DNA of 64,000 nucleotides from Stutzerimonas stutzeri. GTDB taxonomy: Bacteria > Pseudomonadota > Gammaproteobacteria > Pseudomonadales > Pseudomonadaceae. Below are positions 1-10,831 of the stretch, in pieces (positions within the stretch are counted from its first letter, which is position 1; each line of letters opens with the position of its first letter). The stretch lies in assembly GCF_013522825.1 (NCBI RefSeq), contig NZ_JAAMQZ010000002.1, forward strand, positions 186,001 to 250,000, given 5' to 3'. The position numbers and the translations under genes are program-made. A model generated the notes under the pieces. It worked only from the letters and a program-made list of their open reading frames with translations. It was not told where the DNA came from and did no database searches.

Positions 1-1
1 T

Positions 2-493
2 GGCGTCTTCTATTGCCGCAGCGATCTGCGCGCCCGCCTGAAACTGCACGAGTACGGCTGGCACATGCTCGAACACGCCGGCGATTACGACCGCGAGGAC
101 TGGGAACCGGCACGCAGCGCACGCCGCTTCGAATGCGGCAGCCCGAATATGCTCGCCAGCATGGCGCTGGAGGCGAGTCTTTCACTGCTGGAAGAGATGG
201 GCATGGAGAAGGTGGAGCAGGGACTGTCCAAGCGGATCGATCATTTGCAACGCGAATTGTCGGCCATGTCGGGAGTCGAGCTGCTGAGCCCCGCCGATCC
301 TCGCCGACGCGCCGGCATCCTGACCTTCAGAATCGACGGATGGGACAATCAGGCCCTGTTCGAGCGACTGAAATCGGAACAGATCGTCTGTGCGCAGCGC
401 GGCGGCGGCATACGCTTTTCACCGCACTTCTATACCCGAACCGAAGTCATCGAACAGGCCCTGGCAATCATTCACGGCCTGAAAGCGATATGA
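2..493 (+). CDS. Class V aminotransferase, C-terminal part (cut by left edge)
   Basis: Open from the first bases of the window to a TGA at 491-493, giving about 163 residues of the C-terminal half of a PLP-dependent class V (cysteine-desulfurase fold) aminotransferase. The visible part has the small-domain pattern of the family: RFECGSPNM near the middle, a region ending RRAGILTFRI, then CAQRGGGIRFSPHFY, which is the usual late Arg/Gly substrate-carboxylate segment. The PLP lysine would lie upstream of the window and cannot be checked. A hairpin terminator at 674-700 probably ends the transcript. The substrate cannot be told from this piece; selenocysteine-lyase-like and isopenicillin-epimerase-like members look the same here. 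Confidence 0.8.
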   Translation, partial: GVFYCRSDLRARLKLHEYGWHMLEHAGDYDREDWEPARSARRFECGSPNMLASMALEASLSLLEEMGMEKVEQGLSKRIDHLQRELSAMSGVELLSPADPRRRAGILTFRIDGWDNQALFERLKSEQIVCAQRGGGIRFSPHFYTRTEVIEQALAIIHGLKAI

Positions 494-597
494 GCTATCA
501 AAGGCAGCGATCAATAGTCCCGGTGGCTATTCCAAATCCGTTTTAAAAACGCGCCAATTGCCCTGCAAACTCGTCGATAGCGATCAATACTTCCCTT

Positions 598-631
598 ACT
601 GGTCGTGCCCTCCCCCCAAAGCACGACCAGT
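598..631 (+). other. Perfect 11-bp inverted repeat in a structured gap
   Basis: ACTGGTCGTGC (598-608) and GCACGACCAGT (621-631) are exact reverse complements around a 12-nt pyrimidine-rich loop. The outer flanks (CCCTTA and TTGAGGG) nearly continue the pairing. No U-tract follows, so it is not an ordinary terminator. It lies 105 bases after the aminotransferase stop and 43 bases before a real terminator. It could be a 3'-UTR structure or the 5' domain of a small RNA. I found no convincing coding frame in 494-697. Confidence 0.55.
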
Positions 632-673
632 TGAGGGAGCGAGGAACGTGACCTCAAACTCCTAATGGTCTTG

Positions 674-700
674 ACCCGGCTCTGCGCCGGGTTCTTTTTA
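674..700 (+). terminator. Rho-independent terminator
   Basis: ACCCGGC (674-680) pairs with GCCGGGT (686-692) across a 5-nt loop and is followed by TTCTTTTTA. It is oriented to end plus-strand transcription from the aminotransferase, or from any small RNA in the gap. The T-run overlaps the TAA stop (698-700) of the convergent permease gene. Confidence 0.85.
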
Positions 701-2107
701 TCCGCTGAACGAGCGACTCGTCCCGGCACGCCGGGCAAGACGCAGGCGGAAGCAGAACCAGATGAACAGCACCCAGAACGGGATCGCCATTATCGAGACG
801 CGCAACCCCGGCATCGAAAGCATGATCAGTGCGATAAAGGCCACGAAAGCCAGGCACAGGTAGTTGCTGAAGGGGTAGCAGAACGACTTGAAGGATGGCT
901 CGACGCCCTGCGCCATCATCGCCTTGCGGAACTTCAGGTGCGCGAGGCTGATCATGGCCCAGTTGATCAGCAATGCCGCCACCACCAGCGACATCAGCAG
1001 TTCCAGCGCGCCTTGCGGCAGCAGGTAATTGACCACTACGCAGAGCAGGGTCATCAGCCCCGAAAAGGCAATCGCCAGCACCGGTACGCCGCGACGATTC
1101 ACCCGCATCAGCGCCCGCGGCGCATCACCCTGCTCGGCCAGTCCGTAAAGCATCCGGCTGTTGCAATACACACCGCTGTTGTAGACCGAAAGCGCCGCCG
1201 TCAGCACCACGAAATTGAGGATATGCGCCGCAGTATCGCTGCCGATCAGTGAAAAAATCTGCACGAAGGGACTGCTGCTGTAGGGATCGCCCGCCGCCCC
1301 CAGGGTTTGCAGCAGACTATCCCAGGGGTACAGGGCCAGCAGCACGCTCAAGGCCCCGATATAGAAAATCAGAATACGGTAGACGACCTGATTGATGGCC
1401 TTGGGTATCACGGTCTTGGGGTCGGATGCCTCGGCGGCGGTGATGCCCACCAGCTCCAGCCCGCCAAAGGAAAACATGATGATCGCCAATGCCATCACCA
1501 TCCCGCTGATGCCGTTGGGAAAGAACCCACCGTGCGTCCACAGATTACTGAAGCTGGCCTGATCGCCACCCCGACCACTCAGAAGCAGATACAACCCCAG
1601 CACGATCATGCCGACAATCGCGCCAACCTTGATGATCGCGAACCAGAACTCGGCTTCGCCGAACGCCTTGACGTTCGCCAGATTGATCAGGTTGATCAGA
1701 ATGAAAAATGCCGCAGCCGTGGCCCAGGTCGGCACTTCCGGCCACCAGAACTGCACATATTTGCCGACCGCCGTCAGTTCGGCCATGCCCACCAACACGT
1801 AGAGCACCCAGTAGTTCCAGCCCGAGAGAAAGCCTGCATAGGGCGTCCAGTACTTGTGCGCAAAGTGACTGAAGGAGCCGGCGACGGGCTCTTCAACGAT
1901 CATCTCGCCCAACTGGCGCATGATCAGAAAGGCGATCAGGCCACCAATGGCGTAGCCTAGGATCATCGAAGGTCCGGCACTGCGCAGCACGCCTGCCGAC
2001 CCCAGGAACAGCCCCGTGCCGATGGCGCCACCCAGCGCAATCAGCTGGATATGCCGGTTTTTGAGGCCCCGCTGCAGAGTGCCGGGAAGCGGCGTGTCGC
2101 TGGACAT
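698..2107 (-). CDS. aroP: Amino acid permease, AroP type
   Basis: A 469-residue amino acid/proton symporter of the APC superfamily (AAT family) in the inner membrane, most like the aromatic amino acid permease AroP. Seen directly: the TM1 signature GGAIGTGLFLG about 30 residues in, the RQLGEM and GSFSHFAHKYW segments of TM3, GWNYWVLYVLVGMAELTA, and SFGGLELVGITAAEA in the TM6 region. About twelve hydrophobic segments fit the family. I chose ATG 2107, which begins MSSDTPLPG and puts LKNRHIQLIALGGA in register with the family. The longer frame to 2176 adds 23 unlikely residues. It runs in the same direction as tatD but is separated by 178 bp. The substrate (Phe/Tyr/Trp rather than another amino acid) is inferred from overall resemblance. 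Confidence 0.85.
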   Translation of the reverse strand: MSSDTPLPGTLQRGLKNRHIQLIALGGAIGTGLFLGSAGVLRSAGPSMILGYAIGGLIAFLIMRQLGEMIVEEPVAGSFSHFAHKYWTPYAGFLSGWNYWVLYVLVGMAELTAVGKYVQFWWPEVPTWATAAAFFILINLINLANVKAFGEAEFWFAIIKVGAIVGMIVLGLYLLLSGRGGDQASFSNLWTHGGFFPNGISGMVMALAIIMFSFGGLELVGITAAEASDPKTVIPKAINQVVYRILIFYIGALSVLLALYPWDSLLQTLGAAGDPYSSSPFVQIFSLIGSDTAAHILNFVVLTAALSVYNSGVYCNSRMLYGLAEQGDAPRALMRVNRRGVPVLAIAFSGLMTLLCVVVNYLLPQGALELLMSLVVAALLINWAMISLAHLKFRKAMMAQGVEPSFKSFCYPFSNYLCLAFVAFIALIMLSMPGLRVSIMAIPFWVLFIWFCFRLRLARRAGTSRSFSG

Positions 2108-2285
2108 GGCACAACCTATTTCTGAAAAAGTAGCGTCCCGCCTTGCCAGGCAGGAGGAAAGACTGGAACTGCACACCGGTCCTGAAACGATCTACCAGGC
2201 GATATGAGTACCAAAGCGGCGCGAATTGTACAGGCTGCCGGCCAGGACGGCCTGCGTCATGACGTTGCGTTTTGTCGGAGCCTGG

Positions 2286-3071
2286 TCAGACAGCAACCCG
2301 CGCCAGAGGAAACAGCCGCCGGAAATTATCGGTGGTCTGCTCACTCAGCTGCTCGAAATCGACGCTACGAAGCTCGGCCAGGAACTGCGCCACCTCGCGC
2401 ACGTACTGCGGCAGGTTCGGCTTGCCCCGGTGCGGGATCGGCGCCAGATAGGGCGAATCGGTTTCCACCAGCAGGCGATCGGGCGGCACCCGCCGTGCAA
2501 CGTCACGCAGGGCATCGGCGTTGCGAAAGGTGACGATACCCGAGAATGAAATGTAGTAGCCCAGATCGAGCGCAGCCCTGGCCATGTCCCAGTCCTCGGT
2601 GAAACAGTGCAGCACGCCTGCCTGGGGCAACGCCGCTGCGCGCAGCAGCTCCAGCGTATCGCCACGCGCGGCGCGGGTATGCACGATCACCGGCTTGCCA
2701 CAGGCGCTGGCCGCCTGCAGATGGAGCCTGAACGAGCGCTGCTGCAGCTCGGCGGCTTCCGGCTCGTAGTGGTAATCGAGCCCCGTCTCGCCGATGGCCA
2801 CCACATGCGGATGCTCCAGTTCGGCCAGCAGCCAGTCGAACGCAGGCTCGGCGTTCGGCGCCAGATCCAGAGGATGCACACCCACCGAGCAATCGACATC
2901 CGCATAACGCTCCGCCAGCGCTTTTACGGCTGCCGCATTGTCGGCACTGACACCAATGCAGAGAAAATGCCCGACGCCACGCTGCCGCGCAGCCTCCAGC
3001 GCGGCATCAAGAGAGCCCTCGTGCGCGGTGAGATCGAGTCGATCAAGATGACAGTGGGAGTCGATGAGCAT
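2286..3071 (-). CDS. TatD-family metal-dependent DNase (YcfH type)
   Basis: A 261-residue TIM-barrel metallohydrolase of the TatD family, the normal full length. Metal-binding motifs are all visible: HCHLD at the N-terminus, GETGLDYH near residue 95, VIVHTR, LHCFT, and ETDSPYLAP near residue 205. Members are 3'-exonucleases or deoxyribonucleases acting in the cytoplasm. The position downstream of pilZ, holB and tmk is the usual place of the ycfH paralogue rather than of tatD itself, which sits by tatABC. It is separated from pilZ by a gap of about 270 bp filled by a tandem repeat array, so co-transcription with pilZ is less certain than for the rest of the chain. Confidence 0.92.
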   Translation of the reverse strand: MLIDSHCHLDRLDLTAHEGSLDAALEAARQRGVGHFLCIGVSADNAAAVKALAERYADVDCSVGVHPLDLAPNAEPAFDWLLAELEHPHVVAIGETGLDYHYEPEAAELQQRSFRLHLQAASACGKPVIVHTRAARGDTLELLRAAALPQAGVLHCFTEDWDMARAALDLGYYISFSGIVTFRNADALRDVARRVPPDRLLVETDSPYLAPIPHRGKPNLPQYVREVAQFLAELRSVDFEQLSEQTTDNFRRLFPLARVAV

Positions 3072-3115
3072 TCGTCGTCACAGCTTGGCAGGGAAGCCGG
3101 GGAGTATAGCGGAAA

Positions 3116-3204
3116 GCTGGAGGCTGGAGGCTGGAGGCTGGAGGCTGGAGGCTGGAGGCTGGAGGCTGGAGGCTGGAGGCTGGAGGCTGGAGGCTGGAGG
3201 CTGG
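3116..3204. repeat. Heptamer tandem array, 12 copies of AGGCTGG
   Basis: From 3121 to 3204 there are twelve exact head-to-tail copies of the 7-mer AGGCTGG, preceded by a partial copy (GCTGG, 3116-3120). It is the longest simple repeat in the window. The number of copies and perfect identity suggest slipped-strand instability (a VNTR). It lies in the pilZ-tatD gap, upstream of the tatD start at 3071. Related short pieces occur at 33811-33827 and 44862-44928, so the heptamer belongs to a dispersed intergenic repeat family. Confidence 0.95.
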
Positions 3205-3246
3205 ACAGCGTGCGGTCTAATGTCAAAACTCCGTCAAGCTTTTTCG

Positions 3247-3319
3247 TCCAGCCTTCCAGCTTCAAGCGCTCTATCGGCTTTTCTCGTCCAGCCTCAAGCA
3301 CTTCTATCGGTTTTTCTCG
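3247..3319. repeat. Complementary arm and degenerate 25-mer direct repeats
   Basis: TCCAGCCTTCCAGCTTCAAGC (3247-3267) contains the reverse complement of the heptamer array, so array and arm could form a long hairpin across a spacer of about 40 nt. It runs into two imperfect copies of TCAAGC..TCTATCGG.TTTTCTCG (3262-3286 and 3294-3319). No coding potential is evident. The region ends at the pilZ stop. Confidence 0.7.
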
Positions 3320-3339
3320 GCTTTTCCCGGCTTTACGCC

Positions 3340-3696
3340 TTACATCGTATGCGTCGGACGGTCGGACTTCATCGCGCCGGCCAGGTAGGTTTCGATCTTG
3401 TTGCGGGCGGTGGTGTCGCCCTCGCTGAACTGCACGCCGACGCCTGCGGCGCGGTTGCCCTGGGCGCCTTTCGGGGTGATCCAGACGACCTTGCCGGCGA
3501 CTGGAATCTTCTCCGGCTCGTCCATCAGGCTCAGCAGCATGAAGACCTCATCGCCGAGATTGTAGCTCTTGTTGGTAGGAATGAACAACCCGCCATGCTT
3601 GATGAACGGCATGAAGGCGGCATAGAGCACCGACTTGTCCTTGATGGTCAGGGACAGGATGCCGTTACGCGGACCGAGATTTGCAGGCAGGCTCAT
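3340..3696 (-). CDS. pilZ: Type IV pilus biogenesis protein PilZ
   Basis: A 118-residue single PilZ-domain protein, full length for the true PilZ of pseudomonads, needed for type IV pilus assembly and twitching. The sequence keeps the hydrophobic core (NGILSLTIKD, GGLFIPTNK, VAGKVVWITP, GVGVQF). The canonical N-terminal RxxxR and D/NxSxxG c-di-GMP motifs are not evident: the family position reads KHGGLF. This fits the known inability of genuine PilZ to bind c-di-GMP. ATG 3696 has AGGA 8 nt upstream. It lies between holB and tatD, the classical holB-pilZ context. Confidence 0.93.
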   Translation of the reverse strand: MSLPANLGPRNGILSLTIKDKSVLYAAFMPFIKHGGLFIPTNKSYNLGDEVFMLLSLMDEPEKIPVAGKVVWITPKGAQGNRAAGVGVQFSEGDTTARNKIETYLAGAMKSDRPTHTM

Positions 3697-3727
3697 GGAA
3701 TGTTCCTAGCAAAAGACCGGATGGAGT

Positions 3728-6399
<2,672 letters not shown>

Positions 6400-6403
<4 letters not shown>

Positions 6404-7221
6404 GTACCACTCGACAGATCGGTAATCAGGCCCTGCAGTTTACGTGTGAGCGCACCTACCGGCCAGACATGGGTGTGCAGCTGGCGCACGGGCCAGATGC
6501 CGTAAAGGCTGTTGCAGACGAAGATTTCCTCAGCCCCGAGCAGCCGTTCAAGCGTGATATCGCAGACCTGGGTTCGTATTCCCGCACGCTGTGCGCGCTC
6601 GAGTATTTCAGCGCGCATGACACCCGCGACACCGCAACGCTCAAGCGATGGCGTTTGCAGCACGCCTTGCGAACCCAGGAAAATATTGCTGAACACCCCC
6701 TCGATGACGCGCCCCGACATATCGCACATCAACCCTTCGGCACAGGCCGAAGCCTGCCATTCAGCACGGGCCAGCACCTGCTCCAGGCGATTGAGATGCT
6801 TCAAGCCCGCCAGCGCCGGCTGCTCGGCCAGACGCGTGACACAGGGATACAGACGCACGCCATGCGCGGCATACTCGCGAGGGTAGTCAGGGGCTGGCGA
6901 GCCCAGCAGCACCGTGCGCGGCTGGCCGGGTTGCGGTGGCGCATAGCCGCGCTGGCCATCGCCCCGAGTGAGCACGAGCTTGGCGACGCCGTCGCCGAGC
7001 GCGGAACTGAATGCGAGGATCTGCGTGCGCAGGTTCGCCAGGTCGCAGGGAATACCCAGGCGCTGGCAGCCGTTGTCGAGTCGCTGAAGGTGCCGATCCA
7101 GCAATTGCGGTTGCCGGGCGATGACCCTGATGGTTTCGAACAGGCCATCGCCGTAGGCGAAGCCACGATCATGGACGGGCACTCCGCCAGCGGGTTGCCC
7201 GTCCACCCAGGTCAATGTCAC
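6400..7221 (-). CDS. pabC: Aminodeoxychorismate lyase
   Basis: A 273-residue fold-type IV PLP enzyme converting 4-amino-4-deoxychorismate to p-aminobenzoate and pyruvate in folate synthesis. Family marks: [16 protein letters not shown] near the N-terminus, the PLP lysine in LKHLNRLEQ (about residue 140), EGVFSNIF, and GVAGVMR. GTG 7221 starts it, overlapping the fabF stop by four bases (GTGA). The fabF-pabC-mltG-tmk-holB order is typical of gammaproteobacteria. Confidence 0.94.
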
Positions 7222-8462
7222 TCGGTGAACCGACTGAACACCAGCGAACCGTTGGTGCCGCCAAAACCGAAGGAGTTCGACAGCGCGACGTCGATCTGCC
7301 TTGGCTTGGCCTCGTGCGGGACGAAGTCCAGGTCGCAGCCTTCATCCGGTTCGTTGAGGTTGATGGTCGGCGGCGCCACCTGATCACGAATGGCCAGGAT
7401 ACTGAAGATCGCCTCGACCGCACCCGCGGCACCCAGCAGGTGCCCTACCATGGACTTGGTCGAACTGACCGACAGCTCATAGGCATGGCTGCCGAAGACC
7501 GTCTTGATCGCCGCCGCTTCGGCCTTGTCGCCGGCTGGCGTAGAGGTACCGTGGGCGTTGATGTAGTGCACCTGTTCAGGATCGATCCGGGCATCCTGAA
7601 TGGCATTGCGGATGCAGCGCGCGGCGCCGGCGCCGTCTTCCGGCGGCGAGGTCATGTGGAAGGCATCGGCGCTCATGCCGAAACCGATCAGTTCGGCATA
7701 GATCTTCGCACCGCGAGCCCGCGCATGTTCCAGTTCTTCCAGAACCAGGGAGCCTGCGCCATCGGACAGGACGAAACCATCACGCCCCTTGTCCCAGGGC
7801 CTGCTGGCCGTTGTCGGGTCGTCGTTGCGCGTGGACAAGGCCCGGGCAGCGGCAAAGCCACCGATGCCCAGTCCGCAGGCGGCCATTTCCGAGCCACCGG
7901 CGATCATCACGTCAGCTTCGCCATAGGCAATGTTGCGCGCCGCCATGCCGATACAGTGCGTACCTGTGGTACAGGCCGTGGCAATGGCGTAGTTGGGGCC
8001 TTGCAAGCCCAGATGGATCGAGAGGAAGCCCGAGACCATATTGATGATCGAGCCCGGCACGAAAAAGGGTGAAATGCGCCGCGGCCCTTGTTCGATCAGA
8101 GCCTTGCAGCTGTTTTCGATATTGGTCAGGCCGCCGATACCGGAGCCCATGGCAACCCCGATGCGCTCGCGATTGGCATCGCTGATCTCCAGCCCGGAAT
8201 CACGCACGGCCTGGAAACTGGCAGCCAGGCCGTACTGGATGAAGAGATCGAGCTTGCGCGCCTCTTTGGCCGGCAAGTACTGCTCGACATCGAAATTCTT
8301 GATCGATCCACCAAAACGGGTGGCATAAGTGGAAAGATCCATGTGTTCTATCAGGCCGATGCCACTGCGACCGGCGAGAATCCCCTGCCAGCTGCTTGGC
8401 ACATCGTTACCCAGTGGCGATAACATGCCCATCCCGGTGATGACGACGCGTCTACGCGACAC
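7218..8462 (-). CDS. fabF: 3-oxoacyl-[ACP] synthase II
   Basis: A 414-residue beta-ketoacyl-ACP synthase that condenses malonyl-ACP with acyl-ACP during fatty acid elongation. The Cys-His-His triad is visible: TACTTGTHC (nucleophile), [11 protein letters not shown] and [15 protein letters not shown]. The C-terminal NSFGFGGTN is intact. I chose GTG 8462 ([18 protein letters not shown]). A strong AAGGAGA lies about 8 nt upstream, and the extra frame to 8531 has no family similarity. It follows acpP with a terminator between them, so it may also have its own promoter or depend on read-through. Confidence 0.95.
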   Translation of the reverse strand: MSRRRVVITGMGMLSPLGNDVPSSWQGILAGRSGIGLIEHMDLSTYATRFGGSIKNFDVEQYLPAKEARKLDLFIQYGLAASFQAVRDSGLEISDANRERIGVAMGSGIGGLTNIENSCKALIEQGPRRISPFFVPGSIINMVSGFLSIHLGLQGPNYAIATACTTGTHCIGMAARNIAYGEADVMIAGGSEMAACGLGIGGFAAARALSTRNDDPTTASRPWDKGRDGFVLSDGAGSLVLEELEHARARGAKIYAELIGFGMSADAFHMTSPPEDGAGAARCIRNAIQDARIDPEQVHYINAHGTSTPAGDKAEAAAIKTVFGSHAYELSVSSTKSMVGHLLGAAGAVEAIFSILAIRDQVAPPTINLNEPDEGCDLDFVPHEAKPRQIDVALSNSFGFGGTNGSLVFSRFTE

Positions 8463-8590
8463 AGCAATTCTCCTTACGTTTGCTTGTTGCCCGACCTGCT
8501 CCGCTGGCAATCGCAACGGACGAGAGAGCATCCTTCACAGAGGCCGCTCGCATGGGCGCGATCCGCTGCATTTAATCTGATTTTCAAACA

Positions 8591-8626
8591 AAAGCCGCAC
8601 TACCCGTTCAAAGGCAGTGCGGCTTT
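8591..8626 (-). terminator. acpP terminator
   Basis: AAAGCCGCAC (8591-8600) and GTGCGGCTTT (8617-8626) form a perfect 10-bp stem with a 16-nt loop. Read on the minus strand the stem is followed by TGTTTG, giving a T-rich tail. It lies 25 bp after the acpP stop and before fabF, so acpP can accumulate as a short separate mRNA. The 5' A-run also gives some activity in the plus direction. Confidence 0.8.
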
Positions 8627-8650
8627 ACTGACTCGAAGCAGGATTACAAC

Positions 8651-8887
8651 TTACTGCGCGTGCGCGTTGATGTAATCGATGGCTTCTTGAACAGTGGTGA
8701 TCTTCTCGGCTTGCTCGTCCGGGATTTCGGTCTCGAATTCCTCTTCCAGAGCCATCACCAGCTCAACGGTGTCAAGGGAGTCGGCACCCAGGTCTTCGAC
8801 GAAGGAAGCGCTGTTGGTGACTTCATCTTCCTTGACGCCAAGTTGCTCGGCAACGATTTTCTTGACGCGTTCTTCGATGGTGCTCAT
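8651..8887 (-). CDS. acpP: Acyl carrier protein
   Basis: A 78-residue acidic carrier of growing acyl chains, the exact usual length. The 4'-phosphopantetheine serine is in [16 protein letters not shown] (Ser about residue 37). It begins [17 protein letters not shown]. The ATG at 8887 is preceded by AAGGT, and a further AGGAG lies 17-21 nt upstream. It has a good promoter (8939-8966) of its own and a terminator downstream, consistent with very high expression. Confidence 0.98.
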   Translation of the reverse strand: MSTIEERVKKIVAEQLGVKEDEVTNSASFVEDLGADSLDTVELVMALEEEFETEIPDEQAEKITTVQEAIDYINAHAQ

Positions 8888-8938
8888 ACCTTGTTTTCAC
8901 TCCTATGGAAAAATCCAGGCAGCTGGTCTGCGCGGTAG

Positions 8939-8966
8939 TGTATAGAAAGCGTTTTCCGCATTTCAA
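8939..8966 (-). promoter_or_regulatory. Sigma-70-type promoter of acpP
   Basis: On the minus strand TTGAAA (8966-8961) and TATACA (8944-8939) are separated by 16 bp. Both boxes match the consensus at four or five of six positions. The start of transcription would fall near 8932, leaving a leader of about 45 nt. Just upstream an imperfect hairpin (8969-8979 with 8988-8998) lies between fabG and acpP without a T-tract. Confidence 0.65.
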
Positions 8967-9078
8967 GCTGAAAGCGGGCAAGCATGAGCCTGCTTTCAAC
9001 CTTATGTCTATAAACACACCGCAGTTTTATAACGAATCAATCAGCCGTTATGGCTGTATACATGCGTTGGGCGACGCA

Positions 9079-9822
9079 TCAGCTCATGTACATGCCGCCA
9101 TTCACCGGAACCGTGGCCCCGGTAACATAGGCAGCACCATCAGAAGCCAGAAAAGCGACGACCTTGGCAATTTCTTCCGCCTGTCCGAGACGACCCAGAG
9201 GAATCTGTCCCAGTAGCGCGTCACGCTGAGCCTCAGGCAGCTCACGCGTCATGTCGGTATCGATGAAACCCGGCGCCACGGCATTGACCGTGATACCGCG
9301 CGAGCCCACTTCACGAGCCAGCGCACGACTGAAACCTTCGAGGCCAGCCTTGGCTGCGGCGTAGTTTACCTGTCCCGCGTTGCCCATGGCACCCACTACG
9401 GAACCAATGCTGATGATCCGCCCCCAGCGCGCCTTGGTCATGCCGCGCAGTACACCCTTGGTCAGGCGATAGAGGCTGTTGAGATTGGTATCGATCACAT
9501 CGTTCCATTCGTCGTCTTTCATGCGCAGCATCAGATTGTCACGGGTGATGCCGGCGTTGTTGACCAGAATGGCGGGCTGGCCCAGGTGCTGCTGAATATG
9601 TTCAAGGGTGCTCGCCACGGACTCGTCGTTAGTCACGTCCAGCACCAGACCGGCGCCTTCGATACCGTTATCCCGAAGGGTTTCAGCAATGCGCTCGGCC
9701 CCCGCAGGAGAAGTCGCGGTACCAATCACGATGGCGCCTTGGCGACCGAGCTCCAGCGCCACAGCCTGGCCGATGCCTCGACTGGCGCCTGTCACCAGCG
9801 CAATCTTGCCTTGCAGATTCAT
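9079..9822 (-). CDS. fabG: 3-oxoacyl-[ACP] reductase
   Basis: A 247-residue short-chain dehydrogenase reducing beta-ketoacyl-ACP with NADPH. It shows TGASRGIGQA (cofactor loop), NNAGITRDNL, the catalytic Ser in SIGSVVGAMGN, and YAAAKAGLEG (Tyr-x3-Lys). It ends in GGMYMS. ATG 9822 (MNLQGKIALVTG) is chosen because AAGGAG precedes it by 7 nt and it fits the family. The frame extends to 9951 only inside fabD. The gap to fabD is 14 bp. Confidence 0.97.
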   Translation of the reverse strand: MNLQGKIALVTGASRGIGQAVALELGRQGAIVIGTATSPAGAERIAETLRDNGIEGAGLVLDVTNDESVASTLEHIQQHLGQPAILVNNAGITRDNLMLRMKDDEWNDVIDTNLNSLYRLTKGVLRGMTKARWGRIISIGSVVGAMGNAGQVNYAAAKAGLEGFSRALAREVGSRGITVNAVAPGFIDTDMTRELPEAQRDALLGQIPLGRLGQAEEIAKVVAFLASDGAAYVTGATVPVNGGMYMS

Positions 9823-9836
9823 AGTGTTCTCCTTGT

Positions 9837-10772
9837 TCATGCCAGCGCGCCACGGGTGGCGGCAAAGGCATCGGGGGTGTCGAGATTGTAGGTGTTGATG
9901 CCCTTGACGCAACGCTTGTTGAGCCCCGACAGCACCTTGCCCGGACCACATTCGACCAGCTCGGTCACGCCACGCTCACCCAGGGCCACAATGGTTTCGA
10001 CCCAGCGCACCGGGCTGTAGAGCTGAGCCAGCAGGTCGCGCTTGAGCACATCGAGATCCTCGACGATCGCCGCGCTGACATTCTGTACCAGCGCAATCTC
10101 GGGCTCCTGCCAGGCCGCCGCAATCAGCGAGTCGGCAAAGCGCTCCGCCGCCGGGCGCATCAGGTCGCAATGCGACGGCACACTGACCGGCAACGGCATG
10201 GCGCGCTTGGCGCCCCTGGCCTTGCAGGCTTCGATGGCGCGCTCGACCGCGGCAGCGGAACCGGCGATCACCACCTGCCCTGGGGCATTGAAATTGACCG
10301 CGCTGACCACCTCGCCCTGCGCCGCCTCGGCACAGGCAGCCAGCACGTCGGCATCTTCCAGACCCAGGATCGCCGCCATGCCGCCCGTACCCGCAGGCAC
10401 CGCCTGCTGCATCAGTTGACCACGCAGCTCGACCAGCTTCACCGCATCGGCGAACGGCAGGCTGCCGGAAGCGACCAGTGCGCTGTACTCGCCAAGGCTG
10501 TGGCCGGCGACGAATGCCGGACGCGCGCCACCTTCGGCCAGCCAGAGGCGCCACAGCGCGATGGAGGCCGCGAGAATGGCCGGCTGGGTCTTGTCGGTCT
10601 GGTTCAGTTGTTCCTGCGGGCCTTGCTGGGCAAGCGCCCACAGGTCGTAGCCCAGCGCGGAAGAGGCTTCGGCGAAGGTTTCCAGTACCAGCGCCTGGGT
10701 GCCGTACTCGGCGAGCATACCCACGGACTGGGAGCCCTGCCCCGGAAAGACGAATGCAAGTGATGCGGACAT
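9837..10772 (-). CDS. fabD: Malonyl CoA-ACP transacylase
   Basis: A 311-residue acyltransferase that loads malonyl groups onto ACP. Visible: FVFPGQGSQSVGM at the N-terminus, the nucleophile elbow GHSLGEYSALVASG (Ser about residue 92), VPSHCDLM with the catalytic His, and QLYSPVRWVE. It starts at ATG 10772 (MSASLAF) with AGAGAG upstream. It follows plsX by 59 bp and precedes fabG by 14 bp in one transcription unit. Confidence 0.97.
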   Translation of the reverse strand: MSASLAFVFPGQGSQSVGMLAEYGTQALVLETFAEASSALGYDLWALAQQGPQEQLNQTDKTQPAILAASIALWRLWLAEGGARPAFVAGHSLGEYSALVASGSLPFADAVKLVELRGQLMQQAVPAGTGGMAAILGLEDADVLAACAEAAQGEVVSAVNFNAPGQVVIAGSAAAVERAIEACKARGAKRAMPLPVSVPSHCDLMRPAAERFADSLIAAAWQEPEIALVQNVSAAIVEDLDVLKRDLLAQLYSPVRWVETIVALGERGVTELVECGPGKVLSGLNKRCVKGINTYNLDTPDAFAATRGALA

Positions 10773-10831
10773 GAAACAGCTCTCTTGTTGTGGTTCGTCA
10801 AAAGAATGCGCCATGCCGGCGCTTCGAATTC

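Noticed and set aside
511..738. A small minus-strand gene in the left gap
   Set aside because: The frame crosses both hairpins, has arginine-rich chance composition and overlaps the permease gene end.
2108..2176. N-terminal extension of the permease
   Set aside because: The 23 extra residues have no parallel in the family, and ATG 2107 places the first TM helix normally.
3116..3204. CRISPR-like repeats
   Set aside because: The units are 7 bp, head to tail, without spacers, so it is a simple tandem repeat.
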